A DNA stretch of 64,000 nt from Adiantum capillus-veneris (Eukaryota; Streptophyta; Polypodiopsida; Polypodiales; Pteridaceae), in NCBI GenBank assembly GCA_014529385.2, contig CM043971.1:96713302-96777301 (forward strand), read 5' to 3'. Of this stretch, positions 22,201 through 30,653 are shown piece by piece. The notes below the pieces were generated by a model. That model was not told the DNA's origin. It searched no databases and saw only the letters and a program-made list of their open reading frames with translations. The stretch's first letter is position 1. Every line of letters begins with the position of its first letter. Both the position numbers and the translations under genes were made by a program.

Positions 22201-22686
22201 TGTTAGAAACTCCTCGCAACCAATCTGCAACTCTTGAAAAGACTCCTTTGTGAAGGTATGCCAGATCTTTTTAGGATTCCGCAAACTAGGTTGTAAAGAA
22301 GCCTGTTCAATCTTTTCCCTGTTGTTGGGTGGTAAGGGTGAAGCTACTGGTTTCACCTTCTTTGCTACACTCTTGTATTTAGTTTCAACATGGACTTCTG
22401 GGCCTACTGTTTGGCTTTCTTTAAAGGCTTCTATTACTTGATACATTTCCATAGAGCAAACTTCCACAACTTCATTTTCAAGATGCAAACTAGACCTCAT
22501 TATAGCATCGAGCTCACCCATAGTATCTACAAAAGAAACTTGTTCACACAAACCCAAAACATTTTCAGTAGGCTCTAGCAACCCACTCTTTTTCATGCCT
22601 TTTTGTACATTATGCACATATTGCTTCTCACATCTCTTCAAATCTTCAAGTTTTGTAAAACATACTGATCCATTCTTTGTTACCAA
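19237..22686 (-). CDS. Element B pol: reverse transcriptase, RNase H and integrase of a Ty3/gypsy element
   Basis: 1,149 open codons, complete. RT: AFAFEPHEIGC, WFTVPKKNGSLRF, MGDLYSGYDQFQLAI and the catalytic FIDDLP (residue ~362). RNase H: VTVDTSPTGIGWAIG (~522) and ETDCLPLLG. Integrase: an HHCC-type zinc region with H-x-SLWAGHRG and CVTCQ (~760-800), then a DDE core with Asp in VVDLVTMP (~820), Asp in TADRGE (~880) and Glu in NPEGNGKSERGH (~913). The C terminus ends in an acidic tail, with no chromodomain that I recognise. The RT-RH-INT order makes it Ty3/gypsy. The open frame has no obvious internal start beyond the first ATG and probably depends on a recoding event after protease. This is the only intact gypsy pol in the window. 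Confidence 0.93.
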   Translation of the reverse strand: MVTKNGSVCFTKLEDLKRCEKQYVHNVQKGMKKSGLLEPTENVLGLCEQVSFVDTMGELDAIMRSSLHLENEVVEVCSMEMYQVIEAFKESQTVGPEVHVETKYKSVAKKVKPVASPLPPNNREKIEQASLQPSLRNPKKIWHTFTKESFQELQIGCEEFLTQEETKCFKKMLSKHGKAFAFEPHEIGCVDPYIVAPMVIFTIPHVPWNLRPIPVPKAHLPKLVELLNEKIKMGILEPSCAPHSNRWFTVPKKNGSLRFIQDMQPVNKVTIRNVGTGPIVDEFAEAFAGRAIYSMGDLYSGYDQFQLAIESRDLTTMRTPLGLVRMCTLPQGATNSVAHMMNGMNKVLRDFIPQITMPFIDDLPIKGCEESDKDEALDLKGCRRFVVNHINDCDKILSRLEEVNLTLSGKKSMFGVKEVLIVGHMCGPYGRKPCPSKVDAIQRMKETCTSITEVRRFLGACVFYVIWIPHYAHVADPLYQLLRKNQKFKWTEAHVKSMKKLKELLQSATTLRKVDYECQRPVIVTVDTSPTGIGWAIGQDDKEGHRYVVRFGAKVLSARQRNYPQIKRELWGMVTALKSGKEYLIGACVVVETDCLPLLGMITSCSTPDIAMLRWIAYIKSLNPEFKHIAGKDNTVADMLSRARYEDESQMIDEGDDVGTKFYSISHVKGNNVCMTNSLELFLKDLYEGDWLSIGRYLSTLTKQDDWSEQEFKRIRRKAYGYFLRDGYLWKHPKQKGATPQRVICKKETQVKLMQEFHESLWAGHRGVWATFSKLKEKYWWKGMYKDVSQFVESCVTCQMYSNVRHRDGLHPTYPLAMHYKWVVDLVTMPLGLWQMRYLVLAREDLTNQVEGRALRAKTTEAVCKFLLDEVICRYGCVGKITADRGELDAEEAREFFSRLGIKLSLTTAYNPEGNGKSERGHPPIIKALAKACEGRVGEWPKLLPYALWADRTTHSSVTGYMPAELMYGQKPVMPIEDTIPTWNVLPWQEGLSREDLLALRIRQLERRPGDIEAAKERLKNARLKNKDYFDKRHRLRSKAIDKGDWVLVYDSSLDNQHTVMRKFSKRWFGPYVVKHVHENATYSLSELDGTEVKIPIAGKRIKMFKRRGDNDPENADEEEEQNTGEDQSENEALESSSEDESKEDVQEG

Positions 22687-22763
22687 GGAGCTTGTTGAAA
22701 ATGCTTCACCTATTTTTGGATCAGGCGAGACCCTTTTTCTTTCTGTACCACTGCAATCCCGCT

Positions 22764-23555
22764 TTACAATGGTACTTGGCCAAAACCCATCATTTCTCTA
22801 TGATCATGAAACTCTTTGCTCACCTTTGGTAGAGGATGTTCTCTGAGGTTGTCACGATTTCTTTCATGGTTTACACAAACTGTGAGAAATTGGACAGCAC
22901 GTTTACCATCTTTGCTACGTATCCTAGCATATGCTGAACCATCGTCCATTACCTTTGTTTCCATTCGAACTCCCACAATGTAGGGTTGTCCAAGGATGAA
23001 ATGATATGAAGATGTATCCTGTACAAAGAAGTTTTGGTCAATCTTTACATCACCTATTGTTACCTTCACACCTGGACATGCTGCATACAATTCACCGGAT
23101 GAATTGTTTGCCATTTTTACCATCCAGCCATGATCTGTGTCCATCGGCCATTTGCACTTGTTGTAGAGACTCTTTGACATTATGTTTATTTCTGAACCAT
23201 GGTCAATCAAGGCAACAAATGGCTCTTCAAGATCACCTACCTTGACCAAAGTTTCTGTAGTAGCCCTTGCCCAATGACTTCGTGAATAGTAACTCCTAGG
23301 AATATCTTCAACTTCTTCATCATCATTTGAGAAATGCACTTGCTTCACTCTCCCACTAGATTGGTAGCATCCTACCACAGCTCCATCATTCTCCTTATTT
23401 TGCAGGTTGCATCCCTTGTGTCTTTGAGGTTTCCCCTTCAACCTGTGGACGAGAAACTTCAGCAAGGGTTTGCCTCTTTCTCTTGATGATGTCAATGATC
23501 TCCTCATGGAATTCACGCTTTGCAATGCCAAGAACTTCTCCCAGAGTAAACTCAA
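22764..23555 (-). CDS. Element B protease
   Basis: An open frame that overlaps the end of gag by about 160 bases in the +1 frame. The functional part probably starts near 23393, where NDGAVVGCYQ aligns with the decayed copy at 58.5 kb. An aspartic-protease motif VALIDHGSEINIM matches the D-x-G-S/T active site of retropepsins, with His where Ser or Thr is usual. A YIVGVRMETK segment follows. It ends in TAA at 22764-22766. The copy at 58.5-59.2 kb also ends with TAA right after VPL, so a stop between protease and pol appears to be a feature of the family. How pol is then translated is unclear. Confidence 0.8.
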   Translation of the reverse strand: MSLLWEKFLALQSVNSMRRSLTSSRERGKPLLKFLVHRLKGKPQRHKGCNLQNKENDGAVVGCYQSSGRVKQVHFSNDDEEVEDIPRSYYSRSHWARATTETLVKVGDLEEPFVALIDHGSEINIMSKSLYNKCKWPMDTDHGWMVKMANNSSGELYAACPGVKVTIGDVKIDQNFFVQDTSSYHFILGQPYIVGVRMETKVMDDGSAYARIRSKDGKRAVQFLTVCVNHERNRDNLREHPLPKVSKEFHDHREMMGFGQVPL

Positions 23556-25140
23556 TCTTGCTATTCAAGATCCTTTCCTCCAAGACTTTCTTTAAATCTG
23601 TAGCAACCTCAATATCAGATTGTAGTTTATAAGTTGGGCCTTTTGTCTTACCTTTCGTTGGCTCTTTCTTCTTTCCTGTTGTAGACTCCTCCATGAGTAC
23701 TTCAGGTGGAGATGCTCCTTGTGTTGAGGGTGTTTGAGAAGGCATTGAGTCGCTTCTTCCCCCACTTCTAGAAGCTCTTTTTGATGGTCCTTCATCAGCA
23801 TTCTCACGTCTGCGCTTCTCTTCTACAATTGCCTCATTTTGTTGGCATTTTGTAATGTAAGCATGCACTGACAATGAGTCCACTGGATCATTCCATCCTG
23901 TTTCTAGACGTATGCAATCACCTGCTTGATGTAGAATCTCTTTTGTAAGCTTCCCCTTTGTAGATAATTGCATGACATTTGGCCAAATTTGACCATGATG
24001 GTCACTCACCTCTTCATCACAAAAATGTTCAATTTTTACTCCATAAGTAGCTGCCTCAACTGAAGAGGTGGCATGCTTGGTTGCCATATCTTCAACTAAG
24101 GTTTGCATTCCCCCCTTCCCAAAGTTAGTTCTCAAGGGTAGACCTGTCTCTCTTAAGTGGATTTTACCATCCTTAAAAAAGACAACATCTTTTGACAAAG
24201 CATCACTAAAATCATCACAATCCCTTCTTACATGGTCTGTACTATCACACCAAATACATCTATTAACAAACCCTTCTTTGGGCTGTTGTCTTTGCCTAGG
24301 AAGTGGCCCTGATGGATGGCCTTTTTCTTCAAGCTTTGCAAACTTCACCTTCAAGTCACGCATTCCCTTCACAAGCTCATCTAGCATGGACTCATCAAAC
24401 TTAGGAGCGATAAAAGTAGGCTTTACCATTTTGTCAGAAGTTGAGGTGGAAGGACTTGTAGTGTTTACTACCATCTTGTCCCTTCTTCTTTGTCGTTTGG
24501 CAAGTAGTGAGACAACACCTTCAACCTCATTCCAGTCGGTCTTTAGTCCTTGCTCAGCATCTTTATCTTCAAGAAGAAGCTCCAAATTTTCTTGAAACTC
24601 TTTACCTGCAGCTTGTAAGAAAAGATCTGTCTTCTCTGCATCTAGTGTGGCCCTTTCTATCCTAGTGAGTTGTGCATAGCGCCGCTCAAATTCCCTAAGT
24701 AGCTCTGTTATTGATAGTCCTTGCTTTGGCTTGACTACCCATTCTAAGAATGTCCTTTTGGTCACTCTCTCAGAGTCCTCCATGAAATATTCCTCCTTTA
24801 AAGCTACTTTGAGTTCTTCCCAATTTCTCCCATGCCCATCTTTAATTGCCCTAACATGCTCCCTAATTTCTGGAGCAACAACTAGCTCAAAGCTTTGAAT
24901 CATCTCACCTTCTGACACGCGATGCAGCTCCATCTCCTTCACATACTCGCGTAAGTACTTGGTTACATCTTTGCCATTGAACTGATCCATTCTGTTGACG
25001 ACCGCTTGTATGGCCTTCGTTGCTGAAATCTCCCTTCTTTCAGTAGCATGTTGTTGTTGCATGAACATTGCAAATGCTTGAAACATTTGCATTGTTGCTG
25101 GGTCAAAATGCATACCCTGTTGCTCAACATGATCACCCAT
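23395..25140 (-). CDS. Element B gag (nucleocapsid with CCHC knuckle)
   Basis: About 582 codons from ATG at 25140 (MGDHVEQQ); the open frame extends upstream to 25227, but that part belongs to the leader. It has the capsid-like core TKRTFLEWVVKPKQGL and LLREFERRYAQL, and the CCHC knuckle CIWCDSTDHVRRDC at about residue 290. A C-terminal part, GEVLGIAKREFHEEI, is absent from arms A and C. The frame is intact, without the +1 base found in the arms. Gag ends at TAA (23395-23397) in a GCA AAA TAA context, with protease lying in the +1 frame. Confidence 0.88.
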   Translation of the reverse strand: MGDHVEQQGMHFDPATMQMFQAFAMFMQQQHATERREISATKAIQAVVNRMDQFNGKDVTKYLREYVKEMELHRVSEGEMIQSFELVVAPEIREHVRAIKDGHGRNWEELKVALKEEYFMEDSERVTKRTFLEWVVKPKQGLSITELLREFERRYAQLTRIERATLDAEKTDLFLQAAGKEFQENLELLLEDKDAEQGLKTDWNEVEGVVSLLAKRQRRRDKMVVNTTSPSTSTSDKMVKPTFIAPKFDESMLDELVKGMRDLKVKFAKLEEKGHPSGPLPRQRQQPKEGFVNRCIWCDSTDHVRRDCDDFSDALSKDVVFFKDGKIHLRETGLPLRTNFGKGGMQTLVEDMATKHATSSVEAATYGVKIEHFCDEEVSDHHGQIWPNVMQLSTKGKLTKEILHQAGDCIRLETGWNDPVDSLSVHAYITKCQQNEAIVEEKRRRENADEGPSKRASRSGGRSDSMPSQTPSTQGASPPEVLMEESTTGKKKEPTKGKTKGPTYKLQSDIEVATDLKKVLEERILNSKIEFTLGEVLGIAKREFHEEIIDIIKRKRQTLAEVSRPQVEGETSKTQGMQPAK

Positions 25141-25396
25141 GGTTACCCACAAACTCTCACCCAAGCAGATTCGCGTCGGGTTCACCAAAAATATGTCGAG
25201 AAATTTGCGGTCTTGCCAGGAAAGCACCGGGCTTATGGCTGTGAGAGTTTGTGAGAGAACTCAACAAAAACTATATGAAGGAGTTAAACCATAGATGCCA
25301 TGAAGACTAGGGTTTGGAAAGAAGTGCAATCAAAGAAGACTCACCCTTTCTCTCTTGCACTCACACACACACAAAGAAAGAACGCAAAAGAGAATG

Positions 25397-25609
25397 TCAA
25401 AACAATACGAAGATGAAAACATCAAGGCTATGGTCATATCGTATCATTGGTAATATGAAAGGGTTAATGGATGAGTTAATGGCATTCAATCTTGGCTGAC
25501 CAAATAGGCTACGAATTGTTCTTTGGAATTGTAGTTTTGTGCTTACCATAATATATATATTTTGTCTAGTGATTGGAATTAATTGTGTGTACAAATCCTC
25601 TTGGTTCAT
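25397..25609 (-). CDS. LTR-encoded small ORF 2, element B copy
   Basis: 70 codons encoding the same protein as the arm A copy despite three base differences (ATC to ATT, TTA to CTA, CCC to CCA), all silent. It overlaps small ORF 1 of the same LTR by ATGA. B belongs to an autonomous element, so the ORF pair is not specific to the Gag-X derivative. Confidence 0.6.
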   Translation of the reverse strand: MNQEDLYTQLIPITRQNIYIMVSTKLQFQRTIRSLFGQPRLNAINSSINPFILPMIRYDHSLDVFIFVLF

Positions 25610-25824
25610 AGCAAGATAACTACGCTTACATCAAAAGAAAAATTATAGTCTATGAGAGGTAGTATGATGGGATCCGGTGATAGAAGTATTTCATTGAGCC
25701 TTTCAGGGCCAAAGAGAAACACTATACGTTGTTGAAAGTGTATTTTACGGCTAATCCATACGTTAATTCTAATAGATTGTACAGAGTGAAAGCGATAGAA
25801 ATGATCATCATGTGGGTTATTCAT
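25606..25824 (-). CDS. LTR-encoded small ORF 1, element B copy
   Basis: 72 codons, protein identical to arm A. One base differs (TCG to TCA, Ser), which is silent. It lies in the part of the LTR that survives the 5' truncation. Confidence 0.6.
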   Translation of the reverse strand: MNNPHDDHFYRFHSVQSIRINVWISRKIHFQQRIVFLFGPERLNEILLSPDPIILPLIDYNFSFDVSVVILL

Positions 25825-25953
25825 CTAGGATAGTATGTGAGAAATGTAGATATGAGAGAAGTGAAGAGATGAGAAGTTTCCCTCCCAAGCCCTATTCTTG
25901 CCCATAGGCAATAAGGATACTGCGGGGAGAGATGTACCTGTAGAAAAGAGAAC

Positions 25954-28582
25954 CTAGAATTTGCATGTGCCAACCTCATGGTAACTTGTGAAAGCAATTG
26001 TATCCCCTGTCATCCCATGACCTCCTCCAGGATCATATGGGTAACTCAAAAACTTATATTGTACTAAGCATTGAGATTCTCCGCATCTTTTAATTGCTCT
26101 CGGATCAGAAGGAATTGTTATATACATCTGTCTCCAAAACATCTGTAACAAATCTCCATTATGCGCAAAATCTTCATGACGTAGAGACATAAGTTCCTCA
26201 TCCTCCTCTTCAAAAAACACTTCGAGGCTTCCTGTAATATACTTGAAAGATTTTTGAAACTGCACTTCAACCTTCTGACCAACCTGTAAATCCATATGTA
26301 CCTCTTTCGCATAGAAGTCTGAATCTGCATCTTCATTCTCAAAAGAATCCTCTAGATAGCCTTTCTCAACATCGAGAGAAACCTCAGAAATGTGCATGGT
26401 AAACCTCTCATCAATTCTCTCACCTTTTACCAAATACCTCTCCAGCTTTATAGCGTAAAACTTTTCATACCTCTCAAATATGGTGTCTAATTCCCTTTCC
26501 AAATCATCTTGGTAGGTATGCTCCCGGTCACTTGTAACCGACTGCTCAAAAACCTCCTTGGAGTTAGTCTCTGACACAATATCTTCACCCCTTCTTCGTT
26601 TTGGACTCGTTGCTAAATTATCTTCAATTGAATCATGTCTCCACTCTTCTAGGGAGAACCCTTCTTCATTACATGGCTCTGGTGTCAGCGTAGAGCTAGC
26701 ATCCTCTTCTTGCTTCAAGGAATCACCATGTATACCCTTCCTATCCATAGCAGATAGATGCTCACAAACCTGCTTGCGATTTATACCCTGTGACACAAGA
26801 CCTAAATCCCTTTTATACCTCAGATATTGTTTGCATACCTGCAGGCAACCCTGTATAGTAGGCACTTTATGGCAAGCATCTTTATTTGCATCTTCACACA
26901 GATAAGAAATATCACCCCAATCACAGACCATATCCCAAGAGGTTTCTTGCTCTTCTGCTCTATCCTCTGATGTCACTTCAACCTGTATAGAATTCCCAAA
27001 CACTTCTCTATCTTTGATTTGTGAATCTTGAAGATTCATAGCTTCATCTGTAGAACCCCAATCCTCATGCAGAGAATGTGCATCTGTCATTCCTTTTGTT
27101 GGCTCTTTCTTCTTTCCTATTGTAGACTCCTCCATGAGTACTTCAGGTGGAGATGCTCCTTTTGTTGAGGGTGTTTGAGAAGGCATTGAGTCGCTTCTTC
27201 CCCCACTTCTAGAAGCTCTTTTTGATGGTCCTTCATCAGCATTCTCACGTCTGCGCTTCTCTTCTACAATTGCCTCATTTTGTTGGCATTTTGTAATGTA
27301 GGCATGCACTGACAATGAGTCCACTGGATCATTCCATCCTGTTTCTAGACGTATGCAATCATCTGCTTCATGTAGAATCTCTTTTGTAAGCTTTCCCTTT
27401 TTAGCTAATTGCATGACATTTGGCCAAATTTGACCATGATGGTCACTCACTTCTTCATCACAAAAATGTTCAATTTTGACTCCATAAGTAGCTGCCTCAA
27501 CTGAAGAGGTGGCATGCTTGGTTGCCATATCTTCAACTAAGGTTTGCATTCCCCCCTTCCCAAAGTTAGTTCTCAAGGGTAGACCTGTCTCTCTTAAGTG
27601 GATTTTACCATCCTTAAAAAAGACAACATCTTTTGACAAAGCATTACTAAAATCATCACAATCCCTTCTTACATGGTCTGTACTATCACACCAAATACAT
27701 CTATTAACAAACCCTTCTTTGGGCTGTTGTCTTTGCCTAGGAAGTGGCCCTGATGGATGGCCTTTTTCTTCAAGCTTTGCAAACTTCACCTTCAAGTCAC
27801 GCATTCCCTTCACAAGCTCATCTAGCATGGACTCATCAAACTTAGGAGCGATAAAAGTAGGCTTTACCATTTTGTCAGAAGTTGAGGTGGAAGGACTTGT
27901 AGTGTTTACTACCATCTTGTCCCTTCTTTCTTTGTCGTTTGGCAAGTAGTGAGACAACACCTTCAACCTCATTCCAGTCGGTCTTTAGTCCTTGCTCAGC
28001 ATCTTTATCTTCAAGAAGAAGCTCCAAATTTTCTTGAAACTCTTTACCTGCAGCTTGTAAGAAAAGATCTGTCTTCTCTGCATCTAGTGTGGCCCTTTCT
28101 GTCCTAGTGAGTTGTGCATAGCGCCGCTCAAATTCCCTAAGTAGCTCTGTTATTGATAGTCCTTGCTTTGGCTTGACTACCCATTCTAAGAATGTCCTTT
28201 TGGTCACTCTCTCAGAGTCCTCCATGAAATATTCCTCCTTTAAAGCTACTTTGAGTTCTTCCCAATTTCTCCCATGCCCATCTTTAATTGCCCTAACATG
28301 CTCCCTAATTTCTGGAGCAACAACTAGCTCAAAGCTTTGAATCATCTCACCTTCTAACACGCGATGCAGCTCCATCTCCTTCACATACTCGCGTAAGTAC
28401 TTGGTTACATCTTTGCCATTGAACTGATCCATTCTGTTGACGACCGCTTGTATGGCCTTCGTTGCTGAAATCTCCCTTCTTTCAGTAGCATGTTGTTGTT
28501 GCATGAACATTGCAAATGCTTGAAACATTTGCATTGTTGCTGGGTCAAAATGCATACCCTGTTGCTCAACATGATCACCCAT
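25954..28582 (-). pseudogene. Arm C Gag-X
   Basis: Inverse copy of the arm A Gag-X. Gag starts at 28582 and shares the same extra A near 27924 that splits gag from the zinc-knuckle-X frame. The second frame is open from 27972 to 25954. Amino-acid differences from arm A include Phe/Leu in VAFKEE, Lys/Thr in HAYIKK and Arg/Gly in DPRGG. Its end differs: after VGTC it runs three codons into the truncated LTR of B and stops. Shared frameshift and shared X show that arms A and C are copies of one molecule or one immediate parent. Confidence 0.75.
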
Positions 28583-28838
28583 GGTTACCCACAAACTCTC
28601 ACCCTAGCAGATTCACGTCGGGTTCACCAAAAATATGTCGAGAAATTTGCGGTCTTGCCAGGAAAGCACCGGGCTTATGGCTGTGAGAGTTTGTGAGAGA
28701 ACTCAACAAAAACTATATGAAGGAGTTAAACCATAGATGCCATGAAGACTAGGGTTTGGAAAGAAGTGCAATCAAAGAAGACTCACCCTTTCTCTCTTGC
28801 ACTCACACACACACAAAGAAAGAACGCAAAAGAGAATG

Positions 28839-29051
28839 TCAAAACAATACGAAGATGAAAACATCAAGGCTATGGTCATATCGTATCATGGGTAATATGA
28901 AAGGGTTAATGGATGAGTTAATGGCATTCAATCTTGGCTGACCAAATAAGCTACGAATTGTTCTTTGGAATTGTAGTTTTGTGCTTACCATAATATATAT
29001 ATTTTGTCTAGTGATTGGGATTAATTGTGTGTACAAATCCTCTTGGTTCAT
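28839..29051 (-). CDS. LTR-encoded small ORF 2, arm C copy
   Basis: 70 codons, identical in protein and, as far as I compared, in nucleotides to arm A. Confidence 0.58.
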   Translation of the reverse strand: MNQEDLYTQLIPITRQNIYIMVSTKLQFQRTIRSLFGQPRLNAINSSINPFILPMIRYDHSLDVFIFVLF

Positions 29052-29266
29052 AGCAAGATAACTACGCTTACATCAAAAGAAAAATTATAGTCTATGAGAG
29101 GTAGTATGATGGGATCCGGCGATAGAAGTATTTCATTGAGCCTTTCAGGGCCAAAGAGAAACACTATACGTTGTTGAAAGTGTATTTTACGGCTAATCCA
29201 CACGTTAATTCTAATAGATTGTACAGAGTGAAAGCGATAGAAATGATCATCATGTGGGTTATTCAT
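29048..29266 (-). CDS. LTR-encoded small ORF 1, arm C copy
   Basis: 72 codons, protein identical to arm A. One silent difference (GTA to GTG, Val). ATGA overlap with small ORF 2 is conserved. Confidence 0.58.
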   Translation of the reverse strand: MNNPHDDHFYRFHSVQSIRINVWISRKIHFQQRIVFLFGPERLNEILLSPDPIILPLIDYNFSFDVSVVILL

Positions 29267-30649
29267 CTAGGATAGTATGTGAGAAATGTAGATATGAAAG
29301 AAGTGAAGAGATGAGAAGTTTCCCTCCCAAGCCCTATTCTTGCCCATAGGCAATAAGGATACTGCGGGGAGAGATGTACCTGTAGAAAAGAGAACCTAGA
29401 ATTTGCAGAGAGGATGAATTACTAAGAATGAGAGAGATAGGTTTGCTTTAGGAGATGAGATTAGATACATATATATATGTTGGATTAGAGATGGAAAAGA
29501 AAACAACAACAAATCAAGAAAACATCAATGTAGAACACATCTTACTTGAAACCCTTCGGCACCATTATTGATGGAGAGAGAAGAAGAGTGGATAATTCCA
29601 CTTTGATTGATACGCCAAGTACAACACCTTCTTTGATTAGAGTTGATCCTCCAAGGATGGCATACAAGAATGGCTAGTTTTCCTTTAGGAGAAAGTGTAG
29701 GCTTGGGCTTATGTTAATGGGGCTAAGTACAATTAGGCATTACTACTCACTCCCTCAAGAATTCCTCTCCTCAATGGCTTGAATGCTTGAGTTCCTTCCA
29801 AGGAAGAAGAGGTCCCCTTTTATTGGTGAAGGGAACCCACAAGGGTTTACACAAGAAGAGAGGAGCCAGTGTGAACAGGAATTGGAAAAGTTGGAAATGA
29901 GCTGTCCCTGCATGATGTGGGCAGACTGGGGTCCAGTATTTTAATCATATCTCCTCAACCGTAGCTCCAAATAAAAAAGTAAAAATATGGGCAGAAACTT
30001 CAGCTCATTGGCTACGAGTTTCATTTTAAAATCATTCTCCAATTCGGATTGGAACCTTGTGTAAAAAATTCATCAAAATAGGGTCCATTTATGGCAGCAA
30101 AAGTCTTCATGTGGTCTCCTTAGCCTTGACTTTCATTTAATTCCCAAGGACACCTCATGCCATATGAAAGCATGACATTTCTCCTTGACAAAGTTTTGTA
30201 ACCATGCTTGCAATAATGCATTAAAATAAGTGTATCTTTGAAATCATGCCACCTAGTGTCCCACTAGGATTTGATTCTCTCCTAGTAGCTATTTAAAAAG
30301 AAATATAAGAAAAGTATAAAAAATACATAGAATATATATATATTGGAGTTTACCCTAGATATAGGATCTAGATAGGGTGTGAGATGATAATGAAATAGTA
30401 GAAATAAAGAATCAATGCTTTTTGCCCCAAGTTAAAGAGGCGGAGCTATTGACACTTTTCCCATAGTATTTTTTGATGGTAAAGTAAGAATACATTACCC
30501 TTGAGATAAATAATAAGATGAGATAGAAAGCTTATTTTTATACTTACATATGCATATGTACATTATAGGAAATATAATTATGTATCTAAAAAGTTACAAG
30601 ATAACTCTTGTAGCATGTGTTCCCACTATGTACATGTCACAGCACGACA

Positions 30650-30653
30650 CCGC
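30650..30653. repeat. Target-site duplication CCGC, right copy
   Basis: Matches 14478-14481. LINE 3 ORF2 resumes at 30654. Confidence 0.85.

Larger units (their letters stand above)
25194..25965 (-). repeat. 5'-truncated LTR of element B (772 bp)
   Basis: Matches the last 772 bases of the 2,014-bp LTR and retains the inner boundary (TGTCG on the plus strand at 25194) and both small ORFs. At its outer edge it joins arm C with a 3-base overlap, GCA (25963-25965), shared by both parents. The first 1.24 kb of the LTR, including the putative promoter, is missing. Confidence 0.85.
14482..30649. mobile_element. 16,168-bp composite inverted-repeat Ty3/gypsy insertion
   Basis: Arms A (14482-19168, plus) and C (25963-30649, minus) are inverted copies of equal length (4,687 bp): any position p in A matches 45131 minus p in C. 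I found eight base differences between them and no indel, though I may have missed some. Between them lies B (about 19178-25965, minus), an autonomous relative. Both outer ends are LTR 5' ends (TGTCG inward, CGACA at the right end), and the unit is flanked by CCGC/CCGC. A normal element would have an LTR start at one end and an LTR end at the other, so the structure is abnormal but appears to have integrated as one unit. Confidence 0.85.
28636..30649 (-). repeat. LTR of arm C (2,014 bp, complete)
   Basis: Inverse copy of the arm A LTR with identical length. Its 5' end (TGTCG on the minus strand) forms the right end of the whole insertion. Within it I found only two differences from arm A, indicating recent origin. 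Confidence 0.88.

Noticed and set aside
25397-25824. The small LTR ORFs as chance frames
   Set aside because: Rejected as the leading view because all copy differences are silent and the two ORFs resemble each other; kept at moderate confidence since only three copies from one locus are available.
14482-30649. A giant DNA transposon with long terminal inverted repeats
   Set aside because: The inverted arms contain complete 2-kb LTRs, a primer-binding-site-like sequence and gag. There is no transposase, and the central enzyme is a retroelement pol.
14482-30649. Palindrome as an assembly artefact
   Set aside because: The arms differ at eight or more bases, have different inner junctions, and the outer flanks are two halves of one LINE with a target duplication. 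Not excluded without reads, but unlikely.
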